Shown here piece after piece: positions 21,275 through 30,805 of a DNA stretch of 64,000 nt. Below the pieces are notes generated by a model, which did no database searches, was not told the DNA's origin, and saw only the letters and a list, made by a program, of their open reading frames with translations. The stretch is from the NCBI RefSeq assembly GCF_013376455.1, contig NZ_CP045504.1:4051001-4115000 (forward strand), in the 5' to 3' direction. Position 1 is the first letter of the stretch. Each line of letters opens with the position of its first letter. This stretch comes from Desulfolutivibrio sulfodismutans DSM 3696 (lineage in GTDB: Bacteria; Desulfobacterota; Desulfovibrionia; Desulfovibrionales; Desulfovibrionaceae). The translations under genes were made by a program, and so were the position numbers.

Positions 21275-21493
21275 GAAGTTTCGGCGAGGTTGTTTTTCCG
21301 GACCAAGTCCCGTAAAAGCGGCGGGGCTTGCCTTGTGCGGCGCAGGGGGGGCGGTTTTTTGTTCCGGCCGGTTCTGCGAGGCCGCCCGCCCCGAAAAGAC
21401 CCGGTCCCGGGACGCCCGGGCGGGACGGCCGCGCACATACCTTCCGGATCTCTCCGGGCAGGCCTTTTTTAGGAAAATGACAAGGAGTGATCG

Positions 21494-22588
21494 GTGATAC
21501 ACGTCGTTGTAGTCGATGATTCCGCATTCATGCGCAAAGCCATAAGCACCATGCTGGAGAAGGATCCGGACATCAAGGTCGTGGCCACGGGTCGCGACGG
21601 CGAGGAAGGTCTGGAGCTGGTCAGGAAATTCAATCCGGACGTGGTCACCCTGGATATCGAGATGCCCCGCATGGATGGCCTCACGGCGCTTCGGCATATC
21701 ATGATGGAGATGCCGCGCCCGGTGCTCATGGTCAGCTCCCTGACCGTGGAGGGGGCCGAGGCCACGCTCAAGGCCATGGAGCTTGGGGCCGTGGATTTTA
21801 TTCCCAAGCAACTTTCCAAGGTTTCCCTGGACATCGTCAAGATCGAGGACGATCTGCGGGCCAAGGTCAAACTCATCGCCAAACGCAAGGTGCGCCCGCC
21901 GTCCCCGGTCAGGTCCGTGGCCGCCCAGGTGTCGGCCCTGGCCCGGCAGGCCGCCTCGGAACGGGGCGAGCGTCCGGCTGCCGAGCGCCGTCCGGTCCGG
22001 GTCAGCGGACCCCAGTTGCACGATGTGGTGGCCATCGGCGTGTCCACGGGCGGTCCCCCGGCGGTGCAGAAGGTGCTTTCCCGGCTTCCCAAGGATTTTC
22101 CGGCGGGCATCGTCATCGCCCAGCACATGCCTGCGGCCTTTACCGGCCCCTTCGCCAAGCGCCTGGACGGGGTGTGCGCCATCACCGTCAAGGAGGCCGA
22201 GCATGGGGAGCGGCTGGTTCCCGGGGTGGCCTACGTTTCCCCCGGCGGACGGCATCTGCGCATCGACCAGAAGATCAGCCGCATCGATCTGTCCATCACC
22301 GACGAGCCCCGGGAGGCCCTGTACAAGCCCTCGGCCAACGTGATGATCGAATCCGTGGCCCAGGGCGTGGGACGCCGGGGGCTCGGGGTCATCTTGACCG
22401 GCATGGGCAGCGACGGCATGGAGGGGATTCGGTCCCTCAAACAGAAGGGCGGCCGGGCCCTGGCCCAAAGCGACGCCACCTGCGTGGTGTACGGCATGCC
22501 CAAGGCCGTGGTGGATGCCGGGCTTGCCGACGAAATCGTGGACATTGACGACATGGGCGACGCCATCATCACCAACCTCTACAAATAG
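21494..22588 (+). CDS. cheB: Chemotaxis protein-glutamate methylesterase CheB
   Basis: 364 residues, GTG start with AAGGAG 6 bases upstream. A receiver domain (VVVDDSAFMRKA, phospho-Asp in VVTLDIEMPRMDG, Lys region DFIPK) is joined by a basic linker to the methylesterase/deamidase domain. The triad is visible: Ser in GVSTGGPPAV, His in IAQHMPAAF and Asp in GMGSDGMEG. It removes methyl groups from chemoreceptors and resets signalling. It is first in a seven-gene operon running to cheA. Confidence 0.96.
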   Translation: MIHVVVVDDSAFMRKAISTMLEKDPDIKVVATGRDGEEGLELVRKFNPDVVTLDIEMPRMDGLTALRHIMMEMPRPVLMVSSLTVEGAEATLKAMELGAVDFIPKQLSKVSLDIVKIEDDLRAKVKLIAKRKVRPPSPVRSVAAQVSALARQAASERGERPAAERRPVRVSGPQLHDVVAIGVSTGGPPAVQKVLSRLPKDFPAGIVIAQHMPAAFTGPFAKRLDGVCAITVKEAEHGERLVPGVAYVSPGGRHLRIDQKISRIDLSITDEPREALYKPSANVMIESVAQGVGRRGLGVILTGMGSDGMEGIRSLKQKGGRALAQSDATCVVYGMPKAVVDAGLADEIVDIDDMGDAIITNLYK

Positions 22589-22636
22589 CCTGGCGGCGAC
22601 CCCGGTGAGCGGGGACGGCGTGGAAGCGAGGATGGC

Positions 22637-24562
22637 ATGACGGACTGCAAACGGATCGCTTTGAAGTTGTCGGCCGAGGACATCGACGCCTTGCGCGAGG
22701 CAGCCTATGAGGCCGGGGAGCGGGGGTGCGTGGAGGCGGTGCCGCAGTTGGCCCGGCTTCTGGCGTCCGAGAGCCTGGGGGTGCAGGAGGCGGCGGACAT
22801 GGCCCTGCGCCGGATCGGCGGCAAGGAGGTGGTGACTGCCGTTTTGCCGCTTCTGCGATCCGACGACGCCCCGGTGCGCAATCTGTCCATGGACATCCTG
22901 CGCCAGGTGGGCGGGGATGATTTCCCCTCCCTGGTGGGGCTGTTGCACGACCCGGACCCCGACATCCGCATTTTCGGCTCGGACATTCTGGGCTCCACGA
23001 ACAACAAGCTGGCCGTGTCCCCCCTGTGCGACGCCCTGCTCAAGGATCCCGAGGTCAATGTGCGCTACCAGGCGGCGGTGAGCCTGGGGGAGTTGGCCCA
23101 CGCCTCGGCCGCCAAGTGCCTGGGCAAGGCCATGGAGGACGACGAGTGGGTCCAGTTCGCGGTCATTGAGGCCCTGTCCAAGATCCGCGACGGCTCCTCG
23201 GTGAACGCCCTGGTCAAGGCCCTGGACAAAAGCTCGGATCTGGTGGCCTCCATGATCGTGGAGGCCCTGGGCGAGATCGGCAACGTCAAGGCCGTGGCCA
23301 TGCTGATTCGGCGCATGGACGCCTCCCCGGCGGTTTTGCGCAACAAGATCGTCAAGGCCGTGCTGCATATTCTGGGCGGAAAATCCCTGACGCTTCTGCC
23401 CGCCAAGGACCGGGGCAAGTTTCGCGACTACCTTTTGGCCGCCCTGTCCGACGACGACACGGAAATTCAGGACGCGGCCATCCGGGGCCTGATGTTTATG
23501 GGTGACGACGCGGCCTCGGGGGAGATTTTGCGGCTTGCGGCGCAGATGGACCCGGATGCCGATTCCGAGCGCCTGGAGGCGGCTGTCGCCGCCCTGGCCG
23601 CCATCGGGCTTTCGGCCAGCCTTCAGGCGGGCCTGAGCCATGCCGAACCGGCGGGCCGACATATCGCGGTGACGGCGCTGTCGCGCATAGGAGGGGAGAA
23701 GGTCTCGGAGCTTCTGATCGCCGCCTATCCCGGGGCCGACGCCGAACTGCGCCGGGACATCGTGGCCGCGCTGCTCACGGTGGCCGGACCCGAGGCCAGG
23801 GAGTTTTTCCTGGCGCTTTTGGATGAGGCCGGGGATGAGGCCGTGCTCAAGGCGGCGCTCTTTTATCTGGGCCGCAAGACGCGGGTTGAGGAGGCCGGGG
23901 AGCGTATCTTCGCCCTGCTGGCCGATCCCCGCGACGACGTCAAGGAAGCGGCCCTTGAGGCCTGCACCGCGCTTGGCGGCGAGGCCCTCAACAACCGTTT
24001 CCTCGAACTTGCCGACGACGCCGATCCGGTCAACCGGCTCATGGCCGTCTATGCCCTGGGGAAAATTCAGCAGCCGGGCAACATGGCGCGCATCGCCAAG
24101 GCCTTGCTCGATCCGGTTCCGGACATCCGCAAGATCGCCCTGGAGGCTGCGGCGGACGCCTGCGACGAATCAGGGAACGGCCTTGAACTGATCGTCTCCC
24201 GCATGGACGACGAGGCCCCGGATGTGCGGCGTACGGTGGTGGAGCTTTTGGGACGCTGCCCGCTTGGACAGGGCGTTCCCTATCTGCTGCGGGCCCTGGC
24301 CGATCCCGACGACTGGGTGCGGGTCCGGGCTGTGGAGGCCCTGGGAACCCTGCGGGCCTCCGAGGCCGTGCTGCGGCTCATCCCGCTTTTGCACGACGCC
24401 TCGAAGCTGGTGTCGCTGAAGACCGTGGAGGCGCTTGGGGACATCGGCGGCGAGAGCGCCTTCCGGGCGCTTTTGGAGGCGCTTGGCAACGAGGATCCCG
24501 AATTCCAGGCCGCCGCCGAGGAGGCCATCGCCAAAATTCAAGACCGGCAAGGAGACAGGTAG
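22637..24562 (+). CDS. HEAT-repeat protein of the chemotaxis operon
   Basis: 641 residues built almost entirely of alpha-helical HEAT/PBS-lyase-type repeats of about 31 residues. Examples are AVPQLARLLASESLGVQEAADMAL, PDIRIFGSDILGS, VNVRYQAAVSLGELA, ASMIVEALGEIGNVKA and WVRVRAVEALGTLRA. No catalytic motif is seen. It lies between cheB and cheR with short gaps, so it is probably a scaffold or adaptor for the signalling array. The same gene order is familiar from Desulfovibrio genomes. Confidence 0.88.
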   Translation: MTDCKRIALKLSAEDIDALREAAYEAGERGCVEAVPQLARLLASESLGVQEAADMALRRIGGKEVVTAVLPLLRSDDAPVRNLSMDILRQVGGDDFPSLVGLLHDPDPDIRIFGSDILGSTNNKLAVSPLCDALLKDPEVNVRYQAAVSLGELAHASAAKCLGKAMEDDEWVQFAVIEALSKIRDGSSVNALVKALDKSSDLVASMIVEALGEIGNVKAVAMLIRRMDASPAVLRNKIVKAVLHILGGKSLTLLPAKDRGKFRDYLLAALSDDDTEIQDAAIRGLMFMGDDAASGEILRLAAQMDPDADSERLEAAVAALAAIGLSASLQAGLSHAEPAGRHIAVTALSRIGGEKVSELLIAAYPGADAELRRDIVAALLTVAGPEAREFFLALLDEAGDEAVLKAALFYLGRKTRVEEAGERIFALLADPRDDVKEAALEACTALGGEALNNRFLELADDADPVNRLMAVYALGKIQQPGNMARIAKALLDPVPDIRKIALEAAADACDESGNGLELIVSRMDDEAPDVRRTVVELLGRCPLGQGVPYLLRALADPDDWVRVRAVEALGTLRASEAVLRLIPLLHDASKLVSLKTVEALGDIGGESAFRALLEALGNEDPEFQAAAEEAIAKIQDRQGDR

Positions 24563-24568
24563 CGCCTA

Positions 24569-25447
24569 ATGTCTTCGCTTTTTTCCAAAACGATATCCCT
24601 GCGAAAGGATCTGAAGATCTCGGATGCCGAGTTCGTGCAGTTGCGGGATTTCATTTATTCCCAAAGCGGCATCTTTGTGGCCGATTCCAGGAAGTATCTG
24701 GTGGAAAACAGGCTGGCGGCCAGGCTCAAGGACTTGGATCTCAACAGCTTTGCCGAGTACCACTACTATTTGCAATACGACCCGGGACGCCGCCAGGAAC
24801 TCAATCGGCTTTTTGAGGTCATCACCACCAACGAAACCAGTTTTTACCGCAATCCGCCCCAGCTCAAGGTCTTCCAGGACCAGGTGTTGCCGGATGTCCT
24901 GGACCGGCTGCGGTCCCAGCGCCACAAACGGCTGCGCATCTGGTCCGCCGGATGTTCCACCGGGGAGGAGCCCTACACCCTGGCCATCATCCTCATGGAG
25001 GTGCTGCGCACGGAACTGCCCTCCTGGGATATCCGGATAACCGCCAACGACCTCTCCGAGGCCGTGCTGGCGGCGGCCAGACAGGGCGTGTTCAACGAAT
25101 ATACCCTGCGCACCACGCCAAAGGAAATCGTGGCCCGTTATTTCATCCAGGACGGCCCCCGGTTCACCATCAAACCCGAGGTCAAGCGTCTGGTGAGTTT
25201 CGGGCAGATCAATCTGAGCGACCGCCTTCAACTCAAACGTGTGGACCATTCCCAGATCGTGTTTTGCCGCAACGTGATCATTTATTTCGACGACGAAATG
25301 AAAAAAAACGTCATCGGGGCCTTCTACGACAACCTTTTACCCGGGGGGTATCTGTTCATCGGCCATTCCGAGTCCCTGCACAACATCTCCCGGGTCTTTC
25401 GGCCCAAGCACTACCCCGGCGCGATCATCTATCGCAAGGAGGAGTGA
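24569..25447 (+). CDS. cheR: Chemotaxis protein methyltransferase CheR
   Basis: 292 residues. The helical N-terminal domain (FVQLRDFIYSQSGIFV) is followed by the SAM-dependent methyltransferase domain. The SAM site is in LRIWSAGCSTGEEPYTLAI, and ITANDLSEAVLAAARQGVF and VFCRNVIIYFDDEMK follow as in the family. TNETSFYR is the typical Arg/substrate region. It methylates glutamates of chemoreceptors. Its stop overlaps the ATG at 25447 that precedes the ParA gene. Confidence 0.95.
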   Translation: MSSLFSKTISLRKDLKISDAEFVQLRDFIYSQSGIFVADSRKYLVENRLAARLKDLDLNSFAEYHYYLQYDPGRRQELNRLFEVITTNETSFYRNPPQLKVFQDQVLPDVLDRLRSQRHKRLRIWSAGCSTGEEPYTLAIILMEVLRTELPSWDIRITANDLSEAVLAAARQGVFNEYTLRTTPKEIVARYFIQDGPRFTIKPEVKRLVSFGQINLSDRLQLKRVDHSQIVFCRNVIIYFDDEMKKNVIGAFYDNLLPGGYLFIGHSESLHNISRVFRPKHYPGAIIYRKEE

Positions 25448-25553
25448 TGCGGGCGCCCGGGACCGAGGGCGCGGGCGGCGGTGAACCCGTGGCGGGCGCG
25501 TCTTCCGGGGGGCGGCGCCGGACGCCGGGACGAGGCCGGGATGCGCCAGGATT

Positions 25554-26309
25554 TTGGCCGTGGCCAACCAGAAGGGCGGCGTGGGCAAGACCACCACGGC
25601 CCTGTCCCTGGGGGCGGCCCTGGCCCGGCGCGGCAAGCGGGTGTTGGTCATGGACCTGGACCCGCACAACTGCGCCTCGGCCCATCTGGGATTTTTCCCG
25701 GAGAACGTGTCCGGGTCGGCCCTGGATCTGTTTTTGGCCGACACGGTGGACGCCGGGGCCTTTGCAGCGGCCGTGATCCGGCCCGGCCAGGCAGGCTTCG
25801 ATTTCGTGCCCGGGCACTACCGGCTCTCGGAACTCGACATGGACTTGCGGGCGAGGCCCCGCAAGGGGGTGATTCTCAAGGAGGCGTTGGTGGCCGTTGC
25901 CGACAGATACGATTTCATGATCCTGGACTGTCCGCCGCACATGGGGGTGCTTTTGGCCAACGCCATGGTGGCCGCAGACCTCTTGGTCATCCCCATCCAG
26001 ACGGATTTTCTGGCCCTGCACGGCCTGCGGCTGATTTTCGACTCCATCCGGACCATAAACCGCGTGCTCAAAAAGCCCCTGGCCTTCAAGGCCCTGGCCA
26101 CCATGTACGACCGCCGGGCCGGGGCCTGCGTGCGGGTGCTCAACCTTTTACGGCGCAAGCTCGGTCCCCGGGTGTTTTCCACGGTGATCGGGCTGGACAC
26201 CCAGTTTCGCGAGGCCAGCGCGGACGGAAAAGTGATCTACGAGGTGGCTCCGGACAGTCGGGGGGCTCGGGAATATCTGCAACTTGCCGATGAGATCCTG
26301 CGGTCATGA
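25554..26309 (+). CDS. ParA/MinD-family ATPase of the chemotaxis operon
   Basis: About 251 residues. The deviant Walker A is ANQKGGVGKTTTA, followed by MDLDPHNCASAHLG and the switch/Walker B region MILDCPPHMGVLLANAM. Chemotaxis ParA proteins (ParC type) position signalling arrays at the cell pole, and the cheR/cheW context supports that role. The start is odd: the frame begins at TTG 25554, where AVANQKGG is already core. A frame shift of one C at about 25545 would give ATG 25541 and the canonical MRRILAVANQKGG, with GAGG 5 bases upstream. Its stop overlaps cheW in ATGA. Confidence 0.85.
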   Translation: MAVANQKGGVGKTTTALSLGAALARRGKRVLVMDLDPHNCASAHLGFFPENVSGSALDLFLADTVDAGAFAAAVIRPGQAGFDFVPGHYRLSELDMDLRARPRKGVILKEALVAVADRYDFMILDCPPHMGVLLANAMVAADLLVIPIQTDFLALHGLRLIFDSIRTINRVLKKPLAFKALATMYDRRAGACVRVLNLLRRKLGPRVFSTVIGLDTQFREASADGKVIYEVAPDSRGAREYLQLADEILRS

Positions 26310-27016
26310 GCAAAAAGCTGGAAGAGTATTTCAAAAACGCCGTGGTTGTACCCGGAGAGGAGGCGGCCCGCGAGGGGTTTACCGAACCCGAGCGCGCCTT
26401 CCTGGAAAAATATCTGGGTGTGGAGTATGAAGCGGCTCTTGAGGCCAAGGGACTATCCCGGCCCGCCCGGGTGGAAACGGTCAGCAGTCCCGGCGCAGGG
26501 GCGCAGGCCCCGGGAGTCGCGGCGTCGGACCACATGCCGGATATGGGGGAAACGGCCCGCTTCGAGGCGGGCCTGCGCGACGCCCAGGAATTGCAACTGG
26601 TTGGTTTTTCCGTGGCCGGCCAGGATTTCGCCGTGCCCATCGAGCTGGTGCAGGAGGTTCTGCGGGGGGCCGCGCCGACCAAGATTCCGGCCGCGCCTCC
26701 CTATCTGGCCGGAATAATGAATCTTCGTGGCCGGGTGACCCCCCTGGTGAATCTGGGGACCATTTTGGACATTGGCTGTGACGCCTGCGACCAGGGGCGA
26801 TTCGTCATTGTCTGCCGGGCGGCCGGGATGCGTCTGGGGCTGATGGTCGAGGCTATGGCGGCCATGCACCGTGCGTCGCCGGATCGGGTGGAGTGGGGCA
26901 TCGAGGCCCAGGTCGGGGTGGGGGCGCAATATCTGATCGGTCTGCTCAGGCATGACGACAGATTGATAAAGATCATCTCCATTGACAGCCTTTTTCAAAA
27001 GGTTTTGAAGAGTTGA
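26306..27016 (+). CDS. cheW: CheW-domain coupling protein with an N-terminal extension
   Basis: 236 residues. The first 95 or so are acidic and helical and unlike plain CheW (YFKNAVVVPGEEAAREGF). The CheW SH3-like domain follows: LQLVGFSVAGQDFAVPIELVQEVLR, APPYLAGIMNLRGRVTPLVNL and GLMVEAMAAMHR. It bridges receptors to CheA. It starts within the ParA stop (ATGA), indicating translational coupling, and overlaps nothing downstream. Confidence 0.92.
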   Translation: MSKKLEEYFKNAVVVPGEEAAREGFTEPERAFLEKYLGVEYEAALEAKGLSRPARVETVSSPGAGAQAPGVAASDHMPDMGETARFEAGLRDAQELQLVGFSVAGQDFAVPIELVQEVLRGAAPTKIPAAPPYLAGIMNLRGRVTPLVNLGTILDIGCDACDQGRFVIVCRAAGMRLGLMVEAMAAMHRASPDRVEWGIEAQVGVGAQYLIGLLRHDDRLIKIISIDSLFQKVLKS

Positions 27017-27045
27017 AGGCGCGTGAGCGTCTGGAGGACAAGGGC

Positions 27046-27414
27046 ATGGCCAAGCATATCCTCATCGTGGACGATTCGAAGACCGTGCGCAATCTGGTGG
27101 CCTTCATCATGAAGAAGGAAGGCTTCAAGGTCACGGCGGCCGAGGACGGTCTGGACGGTTTGGAGAAGCTGTATTCCGAACAGAAGATCGACCTGATCAT
27201 TTCCGATATCAACATGCCCCGCATGGACGGCATCACGTTCATCAAGACCGTGCGCGAGCAGGACGCCTACCGGGATATTCCCATTGTGGTGTTGTCCACG
27301 GAAGGCCAGGAGAACGATATCCAAAAAGGGCTTAGCATCGGCGCCAACCTCTATCTGGTGAAACCCGCCCAACCCGAGATGATGGTTAAAAATATCAAGA
27401 TGCTGTTGGGATGA
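27046..27414 (+). CDS. cheY: CheY-like single-domain response regulator
   Basis: 122 residues from ATG 27046, preceded by GGAGG. It is a stand-alone receiver: acidic pair VDDSK at the start, phospho-acceptor Asp in IISDINMPRMDG, Ser/Thr switch in VVLSTEGQ and Lys in YLVKPAQPEMM. It is expected to carry the CheA phosphate to its output. It lies between cheW and cheA. Confidence 0.94.
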   Translation: MAKHILIVDDSKTVRNLVAFIMKKEGFKVTAAEDGLDGLEKLYSEQKIDLIISDINMPRMDGITFIKTVREQDAYRDIPIVVLSTEGQENDIQKGLSIGANLYLVKPAQPEMMVKNIKMLLG

Positions 27415-27461
27415 CCGTTTTCCCACGCCCGTAAGGGACGCATGGTCGGCAAGGAGCGCCA

Positions 27462-30440
27462 ATGTCGCAAGATTTCATGGATCCGGAACTTTTCGCGGAT
27501 TTCATCGTCGAGGCCAAGGAACACCTGGAGACCATCGAGCCCAACCTGCTTGAGCTCGAAAAAAATCCTGGAAATCTGGGTCTTTTGAATGAAATCTTTC
27601 GTCCCATGCATTCCCTCAAAGGGGCGTCGGGGTTTCTGGGCTTAAACCAGATAAACGGCTTGGCCCATAAGTCCGAAAACATCCTTGATGAGTTGCGCAA
27701 GGGCAAGCTGGCCGTCACCGCCGAGATCATGGACGTGATCCTGGCGGCCACGGATTCCCTGCGCACCATGATCGACAACCTGGAGCAGACCGGGGTCGAG
27801 GGCGAGGTGGACACCTCGCCGGTGATCAGCCGCATTGCGGCCATCCTGGCCGGGGAATCCGCCGCCCCGGCCACCCCCCCTCCCGCGCCGGAACCGCAGC
27901 CCGAACCCGGGCCCGAGCCCGAACCGGAACCCGGGACGGAACCCGCCGCCGCCCCGGCCCAAACCCCGCCCCCTGCGCCAGGCAATGGGCGGGCCAGCGT
28001 CGCCCCGGACAACGAACCCGTGACCCCCACGGTGGTGGGCGATCCCTACGCCCTGACCTCCATCGGCGAGGGGCATCTGGCGGATTTCCTCGAAGAGGCC
28101 CGGGAGATCGTGGAGCGCTTAAACAGCTCGCTTCTCGAACTGGAGGCCGAGGCCGGAAACCTGCAGGGTTCCGAACTGGTCAACGACATCTTTCGGTATT
28201 TCCATAATCTCAAGGGCAACAGCGGCATCATCGGGCACAAGGAATTAAACGCCCTGACCCATGAGGCCGAGACCCTGCTCAACCGGGTGCGCAAGGGGGA
28301 GATCGGCACCTCGCGGGGCATGATCGACCTTCTGCTGTCCACCGTGGATTTCATCGAGGCCATGATCGGCGGCATCGACCAGGCCAAGAGCACGGCCCAG
28401 CCCCTGGACATCTCCATCCTGACGGGCCGGTTGCAGCGGGCGGCCGAGGAAGGCGAGGCCTTCGGCCAGGGCGCGGTACGCGCCCCTGAGCCTGAGCCCG
28501 AAGCCGCATCCGAGGCAACGCCGGACACCGCCGCCCCGCCGCAGCCGGAGACCTCCGGCGACGAGGCCCGGGCGGACGCCCCGGCCCCGGGCTACGACCC
28601 CGAGGATGTGGCCATCTTCGAGCGCACCATCGGGCAACAGCTCGAGAACATGCACATCGCCCTGGATGGCCTGGACAAGGACGCCTCGTCCAAGGATCTG
28701 GTGGACGGCCTGTACCGCACCCTGGTGACCATTCAGAACTCCTCGGCCTACATGGGGCTGGAGGATGTCAAGACCTATGCCGAGCGCACCGCCGGGCTGG
28801 TGGATCAGGGGCGCAAGACGGACATGTCGTTTGATATGCTGATGGATATTTTACGCCAGGAGTGTTCCATCCTGGGCGATATGGTCGGCGGGGCCATCCT
28901 CCGGCTGCGCTCGGGAGGGACGGTGGCCGCCCCTGTGGCCAAGCCGGGACTGCCAGTCGCTTCCACGCCGGAGCCAGCCGCCTCCGCGCCCACGCCCGAA
29001 CCTAAGCCTGAGCCCGAGCCCAAGCCCGAACAGAAGCCCGCGCCGAAGCCCGAGCCCAAGCCCACGCCGAAGCCTGAGCCGAAGCCTGAGCCCAAGCCTG
29101 AGCCCAAGCCCGAACCGAAGCCCGCGCCCACACCGCAGCCGACCCCGCCTCCGGCCGCCGCGTCCGCGCCCAAGCCGGCCCCGGCCGCCGCCACGGCCAA
29201 TGCCCAGGCCGACGCCGGGAAGCCCAAGGTTTCCTCCACCATCCGGGTGGACCACGAAAAGCTTGACCACCTGATGAATCTCATCGGCGAACTCATCATC
29301 AACCGTAACCGGTTCGCCATGCTGGCCCGCTCCCTGGAAGAGGGCAAGGAAGACGTGGTGCACATCGCCCAGCAGGTCACCGAAAGCACCTACGCCATGG
29401 CCCGCATCTCCGACGACCTGCAAGACACCATCATGAAGGTGCGCATGGTGCCGGTGTCCTCGGTGTTTTCGCGCTTTCCCCGGTTGGTGCGGGACCTAAG
29501 CCGCAAGTCCGGCAAGGAGGTCAACCTCATCACCGAGGGCGAGGAGACGGAACTGGACAAGAGCGTGGTGGAGGTCATCGGCGATCCCCTGGTGCACCTG
29601 ATCCGCAACAGCCTGGACCACGGCCTGGAGACCGAGGACGGCCGCCTGGCCGCCAACAAGCCCAAGTTCGGCCATGTCTGGCTTCGGGCCTACCATCGCG
29701 GCAACTCCGTGGCCATTGAGGTGGAGGACGACGGCCGGGGCATCGACCCGGCCAAGATGCGCGAGGTGGCGGTCAGAAAGGGCGTCATCACCCCCGAAGA
29801 GGCCAAGGTCATGGACGACCGCGACGCCATCGATCTGATCTTCGCCCCGGGGTTTTCCTCGGCCGAAAAGATTACGGACATCTCCGGCCGGGGGGTGGGC
29901 ATGGACGTGGTGCGCACCAACATCAAAAATCTCAAGGGCACGGTCAGCGTGGTCAGCGAGGTGGGCAAGGGCACCAAGTTCACCCTGGCCCTGCCGCTGA
30001 CCCTGGCCATCATCGACGCGCTGATGGTGGTGGTCAACGGGGCCATGTACGCCATTCCCCTGGACTCGGTGTCCGAGACCACCAAGATCGAGGTCAAGCG
30101 CATGACCGAGGTCAACAAGCGCAAGGCCGTGACGCTTCGCGGCGAGGTGCTGGGCATCGTGGAGCTGGCCGAGACGCTGGAGCTGCCCAAAAACGCCGAC
30201 AACCGGGACATCGTGCCTGTGGTCATCCTCCAGGACAACGAGCGCCGCCTGGGGCTCATCGTGGACAAGCTCCTGGAGCGCCAGGAGATCGTCATCAAGC
30301 CCCTGGGCAGTTATTTGAGCGAATTCGACATGCGCGGCATCTCCGGGGCGACCATCATGGGCGACGGCTCGGTGGTGCTTATTCTCGATCCGCATGAGAT
30401 CTACATGATGACCACCACCGGCATCCGGGGCGGGAAGTAA
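27462..30440 (+). CDS. cheA: Chemotaxis histidine kinase CheA with three HPt-type modules
   Basis: 992 residues. Two HPt domains have the phosphorylatable His: IFRPMHSLKGASGFLGL (about residue 50) and IFRYFHNLKGNSGIIGH (about 250). A third similar module (about 385-490) has YRTLVTIQNSSAYMGL, where Thr replaces His. A long Pro-Glu-Pro-Lys linker (about 500-570) precedes the dimerisation domain (HEKLDHLMNLIGELI) and kinase domain. The latter has N box HLIRNSLDHGLE, G1 DDGRGID and G2 ISGRGVGMDVV. A CheW-like domain ends the protein. It is last in the chemotaxis operon. Confidence 0.95.
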   Translation: MSQDFMDPELFADFIVEAKEHLETIEPNLLELEKNPGNLGLLNEIFRPMHSLKGASGFLGLNQINGLAHKSENILDELRKGKLAVTAEIMDVILAATDSLRTMIDNLEQTGVEGEVDTSPVISRIAAILAGESAAPATPPPAPEPQPEPGPEPEPEPGTEPAAAPAQTPPPAPGNGRASVAPDNEPVTPTVVGDPYALTSIGEGHLADFLEEAREIVERLNSSLLELEAEAGNLQGSELVNDIFRYFHNLKGNSGIIGHKELNALTHEAETLLNRVRKGEIGTSRGMIDLLLSTVDFIEAMIGGIDQAKSTAQPLDISILTGRLQRAAEEGEAFGQGAVRAPEPEPEAASEATPDTAAPPQPETSGDEARADAPAPGYDPEDVAIFERTIGQQLENMHIALDGLDKDASSKDLVDGLYRTLVTIQNSSAYMGLEDVKTYAERTAGLVDQGRKTDMSFDMLMDILRQECSILGDMVGGAILRLRSGGTVAAPVAKPGLPVASTPEPAASAPTPEPKPEPEPKPEQKPAPKPEPKPTPKPEPKPEPKPEPKPEPKPAPTPQPTPPPAAASAPKPAPAAATANAQADAGKPKVSSTIRVDHEKLDHLMNLIGELIINRNRFAMLARSLEEGKEDVVHIAQQVTESTYAMARISDDLQDTIMKVRMVPVSSVFSRFPRLVRDLSRKSGKEVNLITEGEETELDKSVVEVIGDPLVHLIRNSLDHGLETEDGRLAANKPKFGHVWLRAYHRGNSVAIEVEDDGRGIDPAKMREVAVRKGVITPEEAKVMDDRDAIDLIFAPGFSSAEKITDISGRGVGMDVVRTNIKNLKGTVSVVSEVGKGTKFTLALPLTLAIIDALMVVVNGAMYAIPLDSVSETTKIEVKRMTEVNKRKAVTLRGEVLGIVELAETLELPKNADNRDIVPVVILQDNERRLGLIVDKLLERQEIVIKPLGSYLSEFDMRGISGATIMGDGSVVLILDPHEIYMMTTTGIRGGK

Positions 30441-30460
30441 GGGCGATCAGTCGGAAAGGA

Positions 30461-30805
30461 TCATTCGTCAGCCGGTTGGAGTTGTTCAGCGACCAGTCCC
30501 ATGGCCCGCGCCACCTTTTGCAGGGTGACGTGGCGCGGCCGGGCGTCCGGACGCTCCATGGCCGCATAAGCCGCCTGGCTCACCCCCATGGCCTCGGCCA
30601 CCGTGGCCTGGGTCAGTCCCTTGTGTTCCCGCCAGGCCCGCATGAGGCTGATACCCTCAAGGACCGTGCGCCGGATCACCTCATGGGGGATCGTGGCCGT
30701 GGGCGCGGCCTCCCCGGTGAGTTCCAGATAGTCGTCATACGGAACCACCACAAAAAGCGGCCTGCCGTCCTGCTCGATGATCTGATGTCTAGTAGGTGTG
30801 GTCAT
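30461..30805 (-). CDS. Xre-family antitoxin with a Phd/YefM-like N terminus
   Basis: 114 residues from ATG 30805. The N-terminal part (IIEQDGRPLFVVVPYDDYLEL) looks like the Phd/YefM-type dimer segment. The C-terminal part is a Cro/C1-type helix-turn-helix (KGLTQATVAEAMGVSQAAYAAME ... TLQKVARAMGL). It overlaps the end of the upstream RelE-type toxin by 17 bases, giving the toxin-first order seen in HigBA-like modules. GAGGAGGT lies about 11 bases upstream of the ATG. It is predicted to bind the toxin and repress the operon. Confidence 0.85.
   Translation of the reverse strand: MTTPTRHQIIEQDGRPLFVVVPYDDYLELTGEAAPTATIPHEVIRRTVLEGISLMRAWREHKGLTQATVAEAMGVSQAAYAAMERPDARPRHVTLQKVARAMGLVAEQLQPADE

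Noticed and set aside
28960-29130. Short repeats in cheA that look like a CRISPR or satellite array
   Set aside because: They are in-frame codons for Pro-Glu-Pro-Lys in a linker, with no spacers.
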